Counted from the stretch's first letter, positions 18,098 through 27,208 are shown. The stretch: DNA of 64,000 bases from Silvimonas terrae (GCF_014202765.1 NZ_JACHHN010000004.1:333097-397096), one strand, 5' to 3'. The notes: generated by a model not told the origin, from the sequence alone. Made by a program: numbers and translations.

Positions 18098-19111
18098 ATG
18101 CGCGCCTTTGTCCTCGACCCCTCGCAATGCGGCAGTGCATCACTGCGTTTGCAGAAAGGCCGTGCCACGCCCGCGCTGGGGCCACGAGATGTGCTGGTGC
18201 GGGTACGGGCGGTGTCGCTGAACCATCGGGACCTGGCCATTGCAGACGGTTGCCAGGGGTATCGGGCGGAACATGCGGTTGTGCCGCTGTCGGATTCATC
18301 AGGCGAAGTGATCGAACTGGGCAAGGAAGTGCGCGGCCTCAGACTGGGGCAGCGCGTGGTCAACACCTTCTTTCCGGACTGGACCAGCCAATGCGCCACG
18401 CAAGAGAACACGCGCCGCACGTTTGGTGCAGACAGTGATGGTGTCGCCAGCGAGTTTGCCGTGTTCAACGAATCCGCCCTGCTGCCACTGCCAGACGGGC
18501 TGAGTTTTGAAGAAGCCGCCGCCCTGCCCTGTGCCGGTGTGACCGCCTGGCATGCGCTGATGGAACACGGCGCGGTGCGGCCGGGTGAATTCGTGGCCGT
18601 ACTGGGCACAGGTGGTGTGGCGTCCATGGCGCTGCAACTGGCCGTCGCTGCCGGGGCACGCGTGGCGGTGATCAGTGGTGACGATGACAAGCTGTGCCGC
18701 GCCGTGCATATGGGCGCCAGTTACACCATCAACCATCACCGCATGCCCCAGTGGCAAGACGGGCTGATGGCGTGGACAGATGGCCGGGGCGTAGACCAGA
18801 TGGTCGATGTATGTGGCGATACCCTGCCACGCTCTGTCGCTGCCACCCGGGTTGGCGGCAAAGTCAGCGTAGTGGGTGATCTGGCCAGCCAGGGCACGCT
18901 GCTGGACCCACGCCAGGTGCTGGAACGCCAGGTGCGGCTGCAAGGCGTCAATGTGGGTAGCCGCAGCATGTTCCAGGCGCTGCTGGCCGCGTTGTCGGTC
19001 AATCGCATCAAGCCGGTGATCAGTGATCTTTTTGGTTTTGACGAAACCCCCGCCGCCTACGACGCCCTGCGCCGTGGCCGGCATGTCGGCAAGCTGGTGG
19101 TCGCCCTCTAG
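18098..19111 (+). CDS. Medium-chain zinc-type alcohol dehydrogenase/quinone oxidoreductase, MexS-like by context
   Basis: Product of 337 aa from the preferred ATG 18098 (ATG 18089 is also possible). It has the GroES-like fold of the MDR family, with VSLNHRDLAIADG near 40, then a Rossmann domain with VLGTGGVASMALQLAVAAGA near 168-187. The structural-zinc cysteines of classical alcohol dehydrogenases are absent. Position between a divergent MexT-like regulator and a MexEF-OprN-like pump mirrors mexS of Pseudomonas, which detoxifies electrophiles and thereby damps pump expression. That functional transfer is inferred from synteny. Confidence 0.75.
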   Translation: MRAFVLDPSQCGSASLRLQKGRATPALGPRDVLVRVRAVSLNHRDLAIADGCQGYRAEHAVVPLSDSSGEVIELGKEVRGLRLGQRVVNTFFPDWTSQCATQENTRRTFGADSDGVASEFAVFNESALLPLPDGLSFEEAAALPCAGVTAWHALMEHGAVRPGEFVAVLGTGGVASMALQLAVAAGARVAVISGDDDKLCRAVHMGASYTINHHRMPQWQDGLMAWTDGRGVDQMVDVCGDTLPRSVAATRVGGKVSVVGDLASQGTLLDPRQVLERQVRLQGVNVGSRSMFQALLAALSVNRIKPVISDLFGFDETPAAYDALRRGRHVGKLVVAL

Positions 19112-19201
19112 CGCGCCACCTTCCCCCTTTCAGTTCGTAGTACCGGAATCAAACGGCGATACAGCCGTGGATAACAGCCAACTTTTTTTCGGAGAAACGT
19201 C

Positions 19202-20398
19202 ATGCAACGCAAACGCATTTCATCAGTTGCCGCCTTGCTGGTGCTTGCCCCCATTGCCGCGGCGGTGTTGTCTGCCTGCCAGGACAGCCGCGCCAGTGAA
19301 CAGGCCGCCGCGCCACCGCCCCCCACGGTGAGCGTGGCGGCGGTGGTGCACAAATCGCTCAATGACTGGGATGAATTCACCGGCCGGCTGGAAGCGCCGC
19401 AAACGGTGGAAATCCGCCCACGGGTGAGCGGCTATGTGCAAACCGTCAACTTCCGCGAAGGCGCCGTGGTCAAGAAGGGCGATCTGTTGTTCCAGATTGA
19501 TCCACGCCCGTTCCAGGCCGAGGTGGATCGGCTGGCCGCAGAAAACCAGTCGGCCAAAGCGCACCTGGCCCAGGCGCATAGCGATGCAGAACGCGCCCAG
19601 CGCCTCAAATCGCAAGATGCCATCAGCCAGGAAGACTTTGACGCCCGCAATACAGCACTGCTGGCGGCGACCGCCCAGGTGGATGCCACTACGGCAGAAC
19701 TGGCCTCGGCCAAGCTCAACCTGGAGTACACCCACGTCACCGCCCCCATCAACGGCCGTGTGAGCAATGCGCTGATCACCGCAGGCAACCTGGTGAGCAG
19801 CAGCGCGGCAGGGGCCAGTTTGCTGACCACCGTGGTCTCCACCGACAAGGTCTACGCCTACTTTGATGCCGACGAGCAAACGTTCCTGAAGTACCAGCAA
19901 CAAGCGCGTCAGCACAAAGTGAACGCAGCGGACGACAAGTACCCGATCTTCCTTGGCCTTGCCGATGAAGCCGGTTACCCGCACCAGGGCGCGGTGGATT
20001 TCCTGGATAACCAGGTGAACCCACGCACCGGCACCATCCGCGCCCGTGCCGTGTTTGATAACCAGAACGGCGAGTTCACGCCCGGTTTGTTTGTGCGGCT
20101 CAAGCTCATTGGCGAAGGTCAGCGCGACGGCATCCTGATCAACGATCGGGCGGTCAGTTCAGACCTTGGCAAGAAGTTTGTGCTGGTGGTCGGCGCGGAC
20201 AACAAGCTGGTTTACCGCACGGTGGAACTGGGTAGCGATGTCGACAACCTGCGCCTGGTGAAGAGCGGGTTGAAGGCGGGCGATGTGATTGTGGTGAACG
20301 GTCTGCAGAAGGTACGTCCAGGAATGGCGGTGACACCGGCGAAGGTGCCGATGGATACACCGTCTGACCTGGACCGGCAGTTTCCGGCCAAAGGGTAA
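19202..20398 (+). CDS. RND efflux membrane fusion lipoprotein, MexE/AcrA-like
   Basis: Periplasmic adaptor of 398 aa. A lipoprotein signal ends in LSAC with the lipidated cysteine at 26. Biotinyl/lipoyl halves (VRPRVSGYV-type motif, here EIRPRVSGYVQTV near 71-83, and LEYTHVTAPINGRVS near 178-192) flank a coiled-coil hairpin; the beta-barrel and membrane-proximal domains follow. ATG 19202 has CGGAGAAACG upstream. It should bridge the pump and the outer-membrane channel. Unusually, about 530 bases of repeat DNA separate it from the pump gene. Confidence 0.88.
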   Translation: MQRKRISSVAALLVLAPIAAAVLSACQDSRASEQAAAPPPPTVSVAAVVHKSLNDWDEFTGRLEAPQTVEIRPRVSGYVQTVNFREGAVVKKGDLLFQIDPRPFQAEVDRLAAENQSAKAHLAQAHSDAERAQRLKSQDAISQEDFDARNTALLAATAQVDATTAELASAKLNLEYTHVTAPINGRVSNALITAGNLVSSSAAGASLLTTVVSTDKVYAYFDADEQTFLKYQQQARQHKVNAADDKYPIFLGLADEAGYPHQGAVDFLDNQVNPRTGTIRARAVFDNQNGEFTPGLFVRLKLIGEGQRDGILINDRAVSSDLGKKFVLVVGADNKLVYRTVELGSDVDNLRLVKSGLKAGDVIVVNGLQKVRPGMAVTPAKVPMDTPSDLDRQFPAKG

Positions 20399-20489
20399 GG
20401 GGGTTTTTGCGGGGATGTGGGTTGGGTTGTTGTTTGGGTGAAGTGAGGTTGTGGCTGGCTGCTGCTGTTTGAAAAACAACTGCAATGGC

Positions 20490-20870
20490 TTGAGCGCCTT
20501 TGGCGCGGATGTTTTTGATACCGGGGGTGCCCGGACCACCTTACTTTCTTTGCTTCGCCAAAGAAAGTAAGCAAAGAAAGGCGACCCCCGCACTTTGCGC
20601 CTCCGGCGTGCCCTCAGTCGGTCGGGAGCCTGAGGTCTCCCTCTCTCCATCGGCAAAGTGCTCGACAGGGGGAGGAAAGTCAAAAGCAACCCCAACAGCA
20701 ACGGCAACAGCAACGGCAAACCCAACCACGGCCTGCGTAGGGTGGATTCGGAGCAAAGCGACAATCCACCATAGCGACGGTGGATTGCTGCGCGAATCCA
20801 CCCTACGCCCCCCACTTCGTCATCCCCGCGAAGGCGGGAATCCAGTCGGCCACCGCAGGTGGCCTGCAGG
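20490..20870. repeat. Intergenic mosaic R5 inside the efflux operon
   Basis: A plus-strand composite cassette lies between fusion-protein and pump genes. It has a GCGCCTTTGGCGCG hairpin (20492-20505), then TTACTTTCTTT (20541-20551) paired with AAAGAAAGTAA (20560-20570), then the AAAGGCGACCCC stretch and a CAACAG/CAACGG array (20690-20725). Two GTAGGGTGGATT-type modules follow in opposite orientation (20738-20772 and 20779-20806), and a dRS3-like repeat (20818-20850) ends it. The long hairpin could reduce or process the operon mRNA. No gene is seen in 20399-20927. Confidence 0.85.
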
Positions 20871-20927
20871 AACCAAGACACGCCAGGGCCTTCAACCCTG
20901 GCAGGAACAAAACACTGGGACAGAGAC

Positions 20928-23900
20928 ATGAACTTCTCTCAATATTTCATACAACGGCCGATCTTCGCCGCGGTGCTGTCGATGATCATTTTCATCGCCG
21001 GCCTGTTGGCGTTGAAGGTGTTGCCGATCAGCGAGTACCCGGAGGTCGTACCGCCTACCGTGGTGGTACGCGCCAATTACCCGGGCGCCAATCCGCAGAC
21101 CATTGCGGAAACCGTCGCCAGCCCGCTGGAACAGAAAATCAACGGGGTCGAGGGGATGTTGTATCAGTCCTCGCAAGCCACGTCGGACGGCGCCATGACG
21201 CTGACCGTCACCTTTGCCCTGGGCACAGATGTCGATAAAGCCCAGGTGCAGGTACAGAACCGCGTTGCGCAAGCCACGCCGCAGTTGCCGCAAGATGTAC
21301 AACGTCTGGGCGTGACCACGGAAAAAAGCTCGCCTGACCTGACGATGGTGGTTCACCTCACCTCGCCCAACAACCGCTACGACATGCTCTATCTGTCCAA
21401 CTTTGCCAATCTGCAGGTGAAAGATGCGCTGGCGCGGATTGATGGCGTGGGGGATGTCCAACTGTTTGGCGCGGGTAATTACTCCATGCGCTTGTGGCTG
21501 GACCCGGAAAAAATCGCCAGCCGCAATCTGACTGCGGGTGACGTGGTCAAGGCGGTGCGTGAGCAAAACATCCAGGTGGCCGCCGGTACGCTGGGCACGC
21601 CGCCGTCGTCTTCCACCGCCAATTACCAGCTCAACGTCAATACCCAGGGCCGGCTGATTACCGAGGAAGAGTTCGGCAACATCATCATCCGCAGCGGTGC
21701 AGATGGCGAGATCGTGCGCCTGAAAGACGTGGCCCGTGTGGAACTGGGTGCCGACAAGTACGCGCTGCGCTCCTTGCTGGATAACAAACCTGCCGTGGCG
21801 ATCCCGATCTTCCAGCGCCCGGGTTCCAACGCGCTGGAGATCTCCCGTCAGGTACGCGCCACCATGGCGACGCTGAAGAAGGATTTCCCGGAAGGCGTGG
21901 ATTACTCCATCGTCTATGACCCGACCGTGTTCGTGAAGGGCTCGATCGAGGCCGTGGTGCACACGCTGTTTGAAGCCATCTTGCTAGTGGTGCTGGTGGT
22001 GATCCTGTTCCTGCAAACCTGGCGGGCCTCGATCATTCCGCTGGTGGCAGTGCCGGTGTCATTGGTGGGGACGTTTGCGCTGATGCATCTGTTTGGCTTC
22101 AGCCTGAACGCGCTCTCGCTGTTTGGCCTCGTGCTGGCGATCGGGATCGTGGTGGATGACGCCATTGTGGTGGTGGAAAACGTAGAGCGGAACATTGAAC
22201 TGGGGCTCTCCCCGATCGATGCCACGCGCCGCGCCATGGGCGAAGTGACCGGCCCGATCGTCGCCACCGCGCTGGTGCTGTGCGCCGTGTTCATCCCGAC
22301 TGCGTTTATCTCCGGTTTGACCGGCCAGTTCTACCGCCAGTTTGCGCTGACCATTGCCATCAGTACCGTGATTTCGGCCTTTAACTCGCTCACCTTGTCG
22401 CCGGCGCTGGCCGCCGTGTTGCTCAAGGGGCATGACGAGCCCAAAGACCGTTTCACCCGCTGGATGGATTCGGCGCTGGGCTGGTTCTTCCGTCCGTTCA
22501 ACCGCTTCTTTGTGCGCTCGTCCAACCGCTATGTGGGCAGCGTGCAGAGCATGTTGCGCCGCTCGACCATTGCCATGGTGGTCTATGCCGGCTTGCTGGG
22601 TTTCACCGTGCTGGGTTTTCACAGTGTGCCCACCGGCTTTGTGCCGCAGCAGGATAAACAGTACCTGGTGTCGTTTGCGCAGTTGCCTGGCGCCGCCACG
22701 CTGGACCGCACTGAAAGCGTGATTCGCGCCATGAGCGCCATCGCCCTGAAAGAACCTGGCGTGGAAAGCGCCGTGGCGTTCCCGGGCTTGTCGATCAACG
22801 GGTTTACCAATAGCCCGTCGGCCGGGATTCTGTTTGTGACGCTCAAGCCGTTTGAAGAGCGCCGCTCGCCAGAGCTGTCTGCCGGTGCCATTGCCGGCAA
22901 GCTCAACGCCAAGTACGCCGGTCTGCAAGATGCCTTTGTCGCCATTTTCCCGCCGCCGCCGGTACAAGGGCTGGGGACGATTGGTGGTTTCCGCATGCAG
23001 ATTGAAGATCGCAGCGGCCAGGGGTTTGACGAGATGTACAAGCAGGTGCAGAACCTGATCGCCAAGGGCAGCAAAACGCCAGAACTGGCCGGCTTGTTCT
23101 CTGGCTACCAGGTGAACGTGCCGCAGATCGACGCGCATATTGACCGCGACAAGGCCAAGACCCACGGCGTGGCGCTGACTGATGCCTTTGACACCATGCA
23201 GATTTATCTGGGTTCTTTGTATGTGAACGACTTCAACCGCTTTGGCCGCACCTACCAGGTGAACGCCCAGGCCGACCAGTCATTCCGCCTGCGCCCGGAT
23301 GATATTGCCCGCCTGAAAACCCGCAATGCCGATGGCGACATGGTGCCGCTGGGCGCGTTCATGACCGTGAAGGAAACCAGCGGCCCGGATCGCGTACAGC
23401 ACTACAACGGCTACGTCACCGCTGAAATCAACGGCGGCGCGGCACCAGGCTTTAGCTCTGGTCAGGCACAAGCAGCCATGGAAAAACTGGCCAAAGAAGA
23501 ACTGCCCAATGGCATGACGTACGAGTGGACCGAACTGACCTATCAGCAAATCCTGGCCGGCAATACCGCCATCCTGGTGTTCCCGCTGTGCGTGTTGCTG
23601 GTGTTCCTGGTGCTGGCTGCGCTGTATGAAAGCTGGACCATGCCGCTGGCAGTGATTTTGATCGTGCCGATGGGTCTGTTGAGCGCCATTACCGGGCTGT
23701 GGCTCACCCATGGCGACAACAATATCTTTACGCAGATTGGCTTGATTGTGCTGGTGGGGCTGGCGTGCAAGAACGCAATTCTGATTGTCGAATTTGCACG
23801 CGAGAAAGAAGAACTGGAAGGCATGGACCCGATCCACGCCGTGCTGGAGGCTTGCCGCCTGCGCCTGCGCCCGATTCTGATGACGTCGATGGCCTTCATC

Positions 23901-24125
23901 ATGGGCGTGGTGCCGCTGGTGACCTCGACCGGTGCCGGCGCCGAAATGCGCCGCGCCATGGGCACCGCCGTGTTCTCCGGCATGCTGGGTGTGACCTTCT
24001 TTGGTCTGTTGCTGACCCCGGTGTTCTACGTGCTGCTGCGCAAACTGGTGCTGTCTGGCAAGAAGCACAAAGCCACCACCCAACAACCGCCGTTGCTGCC
24101 ACCGGCCCAACTGGAGGCTGAATAA
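20928..24125 (+). CDS. RND multidrug efflux pump, MexF/AcrB-like (HAE1 family)
   Basis: Inner-membrane proton-drug antiporter of 1065 aa, close to MexF length. It begins MNFSQYFIQRPIFAAVLSM, has twelve expected membrane helices in two halves, and the proton-relay pair in helix 4 is visible as GIVVDDAIVVVENVERN. ATG 20928 is chosen because the family N-terminus starts exactly there; the longer frame begins inside the repeat. The outer-membrane gene starts 3 bases after its stop. Substrates by analogy include chloramphenicol, quinolones and nitroaromatics, but cannot be read here. Confidence 0.92.
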   Translation: MNFSQYFIQRPIFAAVLSMIIFIAGLLALKVLPISEYPEVVPPTVVVRANYPGANPQTIAETVASPLEQKINGVEGMLYQSSQATSDGAMTLTVTFALGTDVDKAQVQVQNRVAQATPQLPQDVQRLGVTTEKSSPDLTMVVHLTSPNNRYDMLYLSNFANLQVKDALARIDGVGDVQLFGAGNYSMRLWLDPEKIASRNLTAGDVVKAVREQNIQVAAGTLGTPPSSSTANYQLNVNTQGRLITEEEFGNIIIRSGADGEIVRLKDVARVELGADKYALRSLLDNKPAVAIPIFQRPGSNALEISRQVRATMATLKKDFPEGVDYSIVYDPTVFVKGSIEAVVHTLFEAILLVVLVVILFLQTWRASIIPLVAVPVSLVGTFALMHLFGFSLNALSLFGLVLAIGIVVDDAIVVVENVERNIELGLSPIDATRRAMGEVTGPIVATALVLCAVFIPTAFISGLTGQFYRQFALTIAISTVISAFNSLTLSPALAAVLLKGHDEPKDRFTRWMDSALGWFFRPFNRFFVRSSNRYVGSVQSMLRRSTIAMVVYAGLLGFTVLGFHSVPTGFVPQQDKQYLVSFAQLPGAATLDRTESVIRAMSAIALKEPGVESAVAFPGLSINGFTNSPSAGILFVTLKPFEERRSPELSAGAIAGKLNAKYAGLQDAFVAIFPPPPVQGLGTIGGFRMQIEDRSGQGFDEMYKQVQNLIAKGSKTPELAGLFSGYQVNVPQIDAHIDRDKAKTHGVALTDAFDTMQIYLGSLYVNDFNRFGRTYQVNAQADQSFRLRPDDIARLKTRNADGDMVPLGAFMTVKETSGPDRVQHYNGYVTAEINGGAAPGFSSGQAQAAMEKLAKEELPNGMTYEWTELTYQQILAGNTAILVFPLCVLLVFLVLAALYESWTMPLAVILIVPMGLLSAITGLWLTHGDNNIFTQIGLIVLVGLACKNAILIVEFAREKEELEGMDPIHAVLEACRLRLRPILMTSMAFIMGVVPLVTSTGAGAEMRRAMGTAVFSGMLGVTFFGLLLTPVFYVLLRKLVLSGKKHKATTQQPPLLPPAQLEAE

Positions 24126-24128
24126 ATC

Positions 24129-25559
24129 ATGACCATCATGACGCATGCACCACTCAAAGCGCTGACCGCTGCGCTGCTGGCCCTGGGGCTGGCGGCCTGC
24201 GCGGTGGGCCCGGACTACCACGCGCCCAAGCCGGCGGAGTTTGCGCTGGCCAACGCCAAACTGGACGACTTCAGCACCACGAAGATCGAACAGAACTGGT
24301 GGGCACAACTGGATGACCCGGCGCTCAGCCAACTGATCGACCAGGGCCTCTCTAACAACAACGACCTGCGCGTGGCGCTGGCCCGCGTCAACGCCGCCCG
24401 CGCGCAGTTTGATGTCGCCAAAATTGACCAATGGCCGACCGTGACCCTGGGCGCCCAGGCCACTCGCCAGAATCAGCAAGTACCGGGGTTTACCACCGAC
24501 CGCGTGCTGACCAACAGTTTTCAGGCCGGGTTTGATGCCGGCTGGGAGCTGGACTTGTGGGGCCGCGTCGCCAATCTGGCCAAAGGCGCCGGCGCCCGCG
24601 CCGACGCCGCCGGTTACGATCTGGAAAGCGCACGCATCAGTGTTGTGGCAGAAATTGGCCGCAACTACTACCTGATGCGGGGCGCCCAACAGCGCTACGC
24701 CGTGGCCCTGCGCAACCTGAAAAACCTGGAATCCACGCTGGACATCACCCAGGCCCGCGTCACCAACGGCCAGGGCACAGAGCTGGATGTCGCCCGCGCC
24801 AAAGCCAACCTGGCTAACGTAGAGGCCACGCTGCCGCCACTGGAAACCGTTATCAAGCTCACGCAGTACCGGCTGGATGTCTTGACTGGCGTCATGCCCG
24901 GCACGCAGGAAGCGCAACTGCAACCGGCGAACCTGGCCCCGATCTCCAGACCCATCCCGATTGGGGATGCGACAGAACTGGTGAAACGCCGGCCGGATAT
25001 CGCCTCGGCCGAGCGTGACCTGGCGGCGGCCAACGCCGACGTCGGCGCGGCCATGGCAGAACGCTTCCCGCGCATCAGCGTGGGTGGTTTCCTCGGCTTT
25101 ATCGCCAGCCGTGGCGGTGAACTGGGTCAGGCCAGCTCGCAAGCCTGGAGCATTACGCCGTCGGTAGACTGGCCCGCGTTCCGCATGGGCGCGGTGAACG
25201 CACGGATTCGTGCCAACGAAGCCAATGTGGACGCCAGCCTGGCACGTTACAACCAGACCGTACTGCAAGCGGTGGAAGAAACCGAAGGCGCGCTGGTCAC
25301 CTACAACCGCACGCAGCAACGGTTGTCGCATCTGGTGGAATCGGCCCAACAAAGCAAACGCGCGGCCGACATTGCCCGCGTGCGCTACAAGGAAGGCGCA
25401 GCCGACTTTCTGACCCTGCTGGATGCCGAACGCACCCAACTCTCGGCCGAAGATGCCATGGCGCAGGCCGAGTCCGATTCCTATGTGGAACTGGTGGCGG
25501 TGTACAAGGCATTGGGCGGTGGTTGGCAAACACCGGTGGTGGCGACGGCCAGCAAGTGA
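24129..25559 (+). CDS. Outer-membrane efflux channel lipoprotein, OprN/NodT family
   Basis: TolC-like channel of 476 aa. A lipoprotein signal ends in LAAC with the cysteine at 24, and the mature start AVGPDYHAPKP is the NodT-family signature. Two repeated long-helix domains follow, each with the duplicated OEP pattern (LDLWGRVANL..., NYYLMRGAQQRYAVALRNL...). It completes the three-gene pump. Start 24129 is 3 bases after the pump stop; a second ATG at 24138 is also possible. A strong terminator follows. Confidence 0.9.
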   Translation: MTIMTHAPLKALTAALLALGLAACAVGPDYHAPKPAEFALANAKLDDFSTTKIEQNWWAQLDDPALSQLIDQGLSNNNDLRVALARVNAARAQFDVAKIDQWPTVTLGAQATRQNQQVPGFTTDRVLTNSFQAGFDAGWELDLWGRVANLAKGAGARADAAGYDLESARISVVAEIGRNYYLMRGAQQRYAVALRNLKNLESTLDITQARVTNGQGTELDVARAKANLANVEATLPPLETVIKLTQYRLDVLTGVMPGTQEAQLQPANLAPISRPIPIGDATELVKRRPDIASAERDLAAANADVGAAMAERFPRISVGGFLGFIASRGGELGQASSQAWSITPSVDWPAFRMGAVNARIRANEANVDASLARYNQTVLQAVEETEGALVTYNRTQQRLSHLVESAQQSKRAADIARVRYKEGAADFLTLLDAERTQLSAEDAMAQAESDSYVELVAVYKALGGGWQTPVVATASK

Positions 25560-25584
25560 CGTATTGGTTTGTTTTGTAAAACAA

Positions 25585-25614
25585 AACGGCTTGCCTTTGG
25601 GCAAGCCGTTTTTT
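25585..25614 (+). terminator. Rho-independent terminator of the efflux operon
   Basis: AACGGCTTGCC (25585-25595) pairs with GGCAAGCCGTT (25600-25610) around a 4-base loop, and six T bases follow. Confidence 0.92.
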
Positions 25615-25669
25615 ATTGACAAGGTGGCGGGCTTTTATAAGGGGAAAACGGCCAATTCAACCCGCACTC

Positions 25670-26280
25670 CACCAACTCGTCACTCCGGTCGGCCCCCTTG
25701 CGCCGGAATCCAGCTGCAATTCAGACAGTCGCGGTCATCCACGGTAAGCAGCCCGCTGGGCTGCGGACTGGATTCACCTCGGCGGCCCCCTGCTTTCGCA
25801 GGAATGACGAGGTGGTGGGCAAGATGAAGCACTCTTGCGAACAAATGGTTTGCGGGGTTGCTTTGGCTTTGGCTTTGGCTTTGGCTTTTGATGTTGCCGT
25901 TGCTTTTGATGTGTCTCCCCTCCGGCAGCGCCGAGCATCGCAGCAAGGCGCGGGGTTTCGGCGGAGGGGTGTCTGAGCCCGCAGGGCGAGTTCCCGCAGC
26001 CAGCCGCGCCTTGCGAGAAGCACAGGGAACCCGAAGGGCGCTGCCGCAGGGTCGCCTTTCTTTTGGCTACTTTTCTTTGGCGAAGCAAAGAAAAGTAGCG
26101 TGCTCCGGCCACCGCCGGTATCAAAACACCCGCGCCGCAAGGCGCTAACACCCAAACACGCCAATGGTAGATTGTCGCTACCGCTCCAAACCCACCCTAC
26201 GCCCCGCAAAGCACCAACCTGAACCAGGCCCGCCCCCCCCCCCCCCCGGACTCCCGCCTCCGGCTTCATCCGGGCTACAC
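25670..26280. repeat. Intergenic mosaic R6: one minus-strand composite cassette
   Basis: dRS3-like repeats lie at 25676-25712 and, interrupted by a GGCGGCCCC insertion, at 25765-25810. Four GGCTTT hexamers sit at 25865-25888. The GCTACTTTTCTTT/AAAGAAAAGTAGC hairpin block lies near 26067-26099, the TAGATTGTCGC module at 26167-26201 and a REP-like half at 26248-26280. No gene is seen in 25615-26304. Confidence 0.82.
26233..26247. repeat. Poly-C tract of 15 bases
   Basis: Fifteen consecutive C bases lie between the GTAGGGTGGATT-type module and a REP-like half in mosaic R6. It is outside any gene. It may be a slippage hotspot or a base-calling artefact. Confidence 0.8.
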
Positions 26281-26304
26281 CGCTATCCCAACCAGCAAAG
26301 CCCC

Positions 26305-26661
26305 CTAAGCCACCCCAAACACCCCAAAATCCGCCACAACCCCCAGTTGCTGGATAAAGGCCGGTGGCGCAAATCCCTCGGCGGCATAAATCTGCTGCAC
26401 AAAGTCCCTGGCAACCACCATCGCAGTCTGGCTTTGCCATTGCACCAGCGTCAGCACCCGCGTGGTGTCGGCATCGTGCGCACGGGTCAGCACCAGGTTT
26501 TGCTCGCAGCCTGGCATTTCGTGCAGCAAAGCATCAATCCGGCGAACCTGTTTCATGAACGCGGGCAAAACCGCGTTGGGAACCACAAACTGGTCCACGC
26601 GAAATACGGCGCCTTGGGTGGCGGCGGGAATATCGGGCTTTGCGACAGTGCTTGAAGTCAT
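26305..26661 (-). CDS. Small ABM-like (antibiotic biosynthesis monooxygenase fold) protein, probable SoxR target
   Basis: Product of 118 aa; the stretch VFRVDQFVVPNAVLPAFMKQV through TRVLTLVQWQSQTAM fits the dimeric ferredoxin-like ABM fold, members of which oxidise or bind small quinols. ATG 26661 has GGAG upstream. The gene is divergent from soxR, and the SoxR palindrome lies inside its promoter. That is the main clue: it is probably induced by redox-cycling compounds. The catalytic activity is not established, and other small alpha-beta barrel functions are possible. Confidence 0.72.
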   Translation of the reverse strand: MTSSTVAKPDIPAATQGAVFRVDQFVVPNAVLPAFMKQVRRIDALLHEMPGCEQNLVLTRAHDADTTRVLTLVQWQSQTAMVVARDFVQQIYAAEGFAPPAFIQQLGVVADFGVFGVA

Positions 26662-26705
26662 GATGGTCTCCAGTAGTCAGACGGGTTATCCACCCGCACA
26701 AACCC

Positions 26706-26736
26706 AGCCTAAAATCTCAAGTTAACTTGAGGTCAA
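26706..26736 (-). promoter_or_regulatory. SoxR-controlled promoter with 19-bp spacer and operator palindrome
   Basis: On the minus strand TTGACC (26736-26731) and TAGGCT (26711-26706) are 19 bases apart, the overlong spacer characteristic of MerR/SoxR-activated promoters. A perfect 16-base palindrome CTCAAGTTAACTTGAG (26716-26731), matching the SoxR box, fills the spacer. It should drive the ABM-like gene at 26305-26661. Confidence 0.85.
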
Positions 26737-26746
26737 GAGATTTTTC

Positions 26747-27208
26747 ATGACACTGGAAGACATGGGTATAGCCAGCACACTCACAGTGGGCGAGGTGGCC
26801 CGCCGCGCCGGGGTGGCGGTATCAACGCTGCATTTTTATGAGACCAAAGGCTTGATCAGCAGCCACCGCAGCAGCGGTGGTCAGCGCCGCTACGGGCGGG
26901 ATGTGTTGCGACGCGTGGCATTTATCCGGGTATCCCAGCGGGTGGGGATCAGCCTGGCCGATATCGCCACCGCCCTTGCTGCCCTGCCCGCCCACGCGGC
27001 ACCGGGCCGGGAAGACTGGGCGCGGTTATCGCAACAATGGCGGGCAGACCTGGATGCCCGCATCACCCAGTTGCAGAAACTGCGAGATGAACTGGATGAC
27101 TGCATTGGTTGCGGGTGCCTTTCCATAGACCGTTGCCGCTTGCGCAATCCGCTGGATGAACTCGGTCGTCAGGGGCCGGGACCGCAGCGGTTGTGGCTCC
27201 AGCGCTAA
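26747..27208 (+). CDS. soxR: Redox-sensitive [2Fe-2S] transcriptional activator SoxR
   Basis: MerR-family protein of 153 aa. The winged helix reads LTVGEVARRAGVAVSTLHFYETKGLI (12-37). A dimerisation helix is followed by the cluster motif C119-x2-C122-x-C124-x5-C130 (CIGCGCLSIDRC), diagnostic for SoxR. Oxidation of the cluster by redox-active drugs activates target promoters. As in many non-enteric bacteria no soxS gene is adjacent; the divergent ABM-like gene is the apparent direct target. Start 26747 gives a short N-terminal extension as in other SoxR proteins. Confidence 0.93.
   Translation: MTLEDMGIASTLTVGEVARRAGVAVSTLHFYETKGLISSHRSSGGQRRYGRDVLRRVAFIRVSQRVGISLADIATALAALPAHAAPGREDWARLSQQWRADLDARITQLQKLRDELDDCIGCGCLSIDRCRLRNPLDELGRQGPGPQRLWLQR

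Noticed and set aside
23280-25622. A 780-codon open frame on the minus strand across the pump and outer-membrane channel genes
   Set aside because: It crosses two well supported plus-strand genes and has no recognisable domain; it is a shadow frame.
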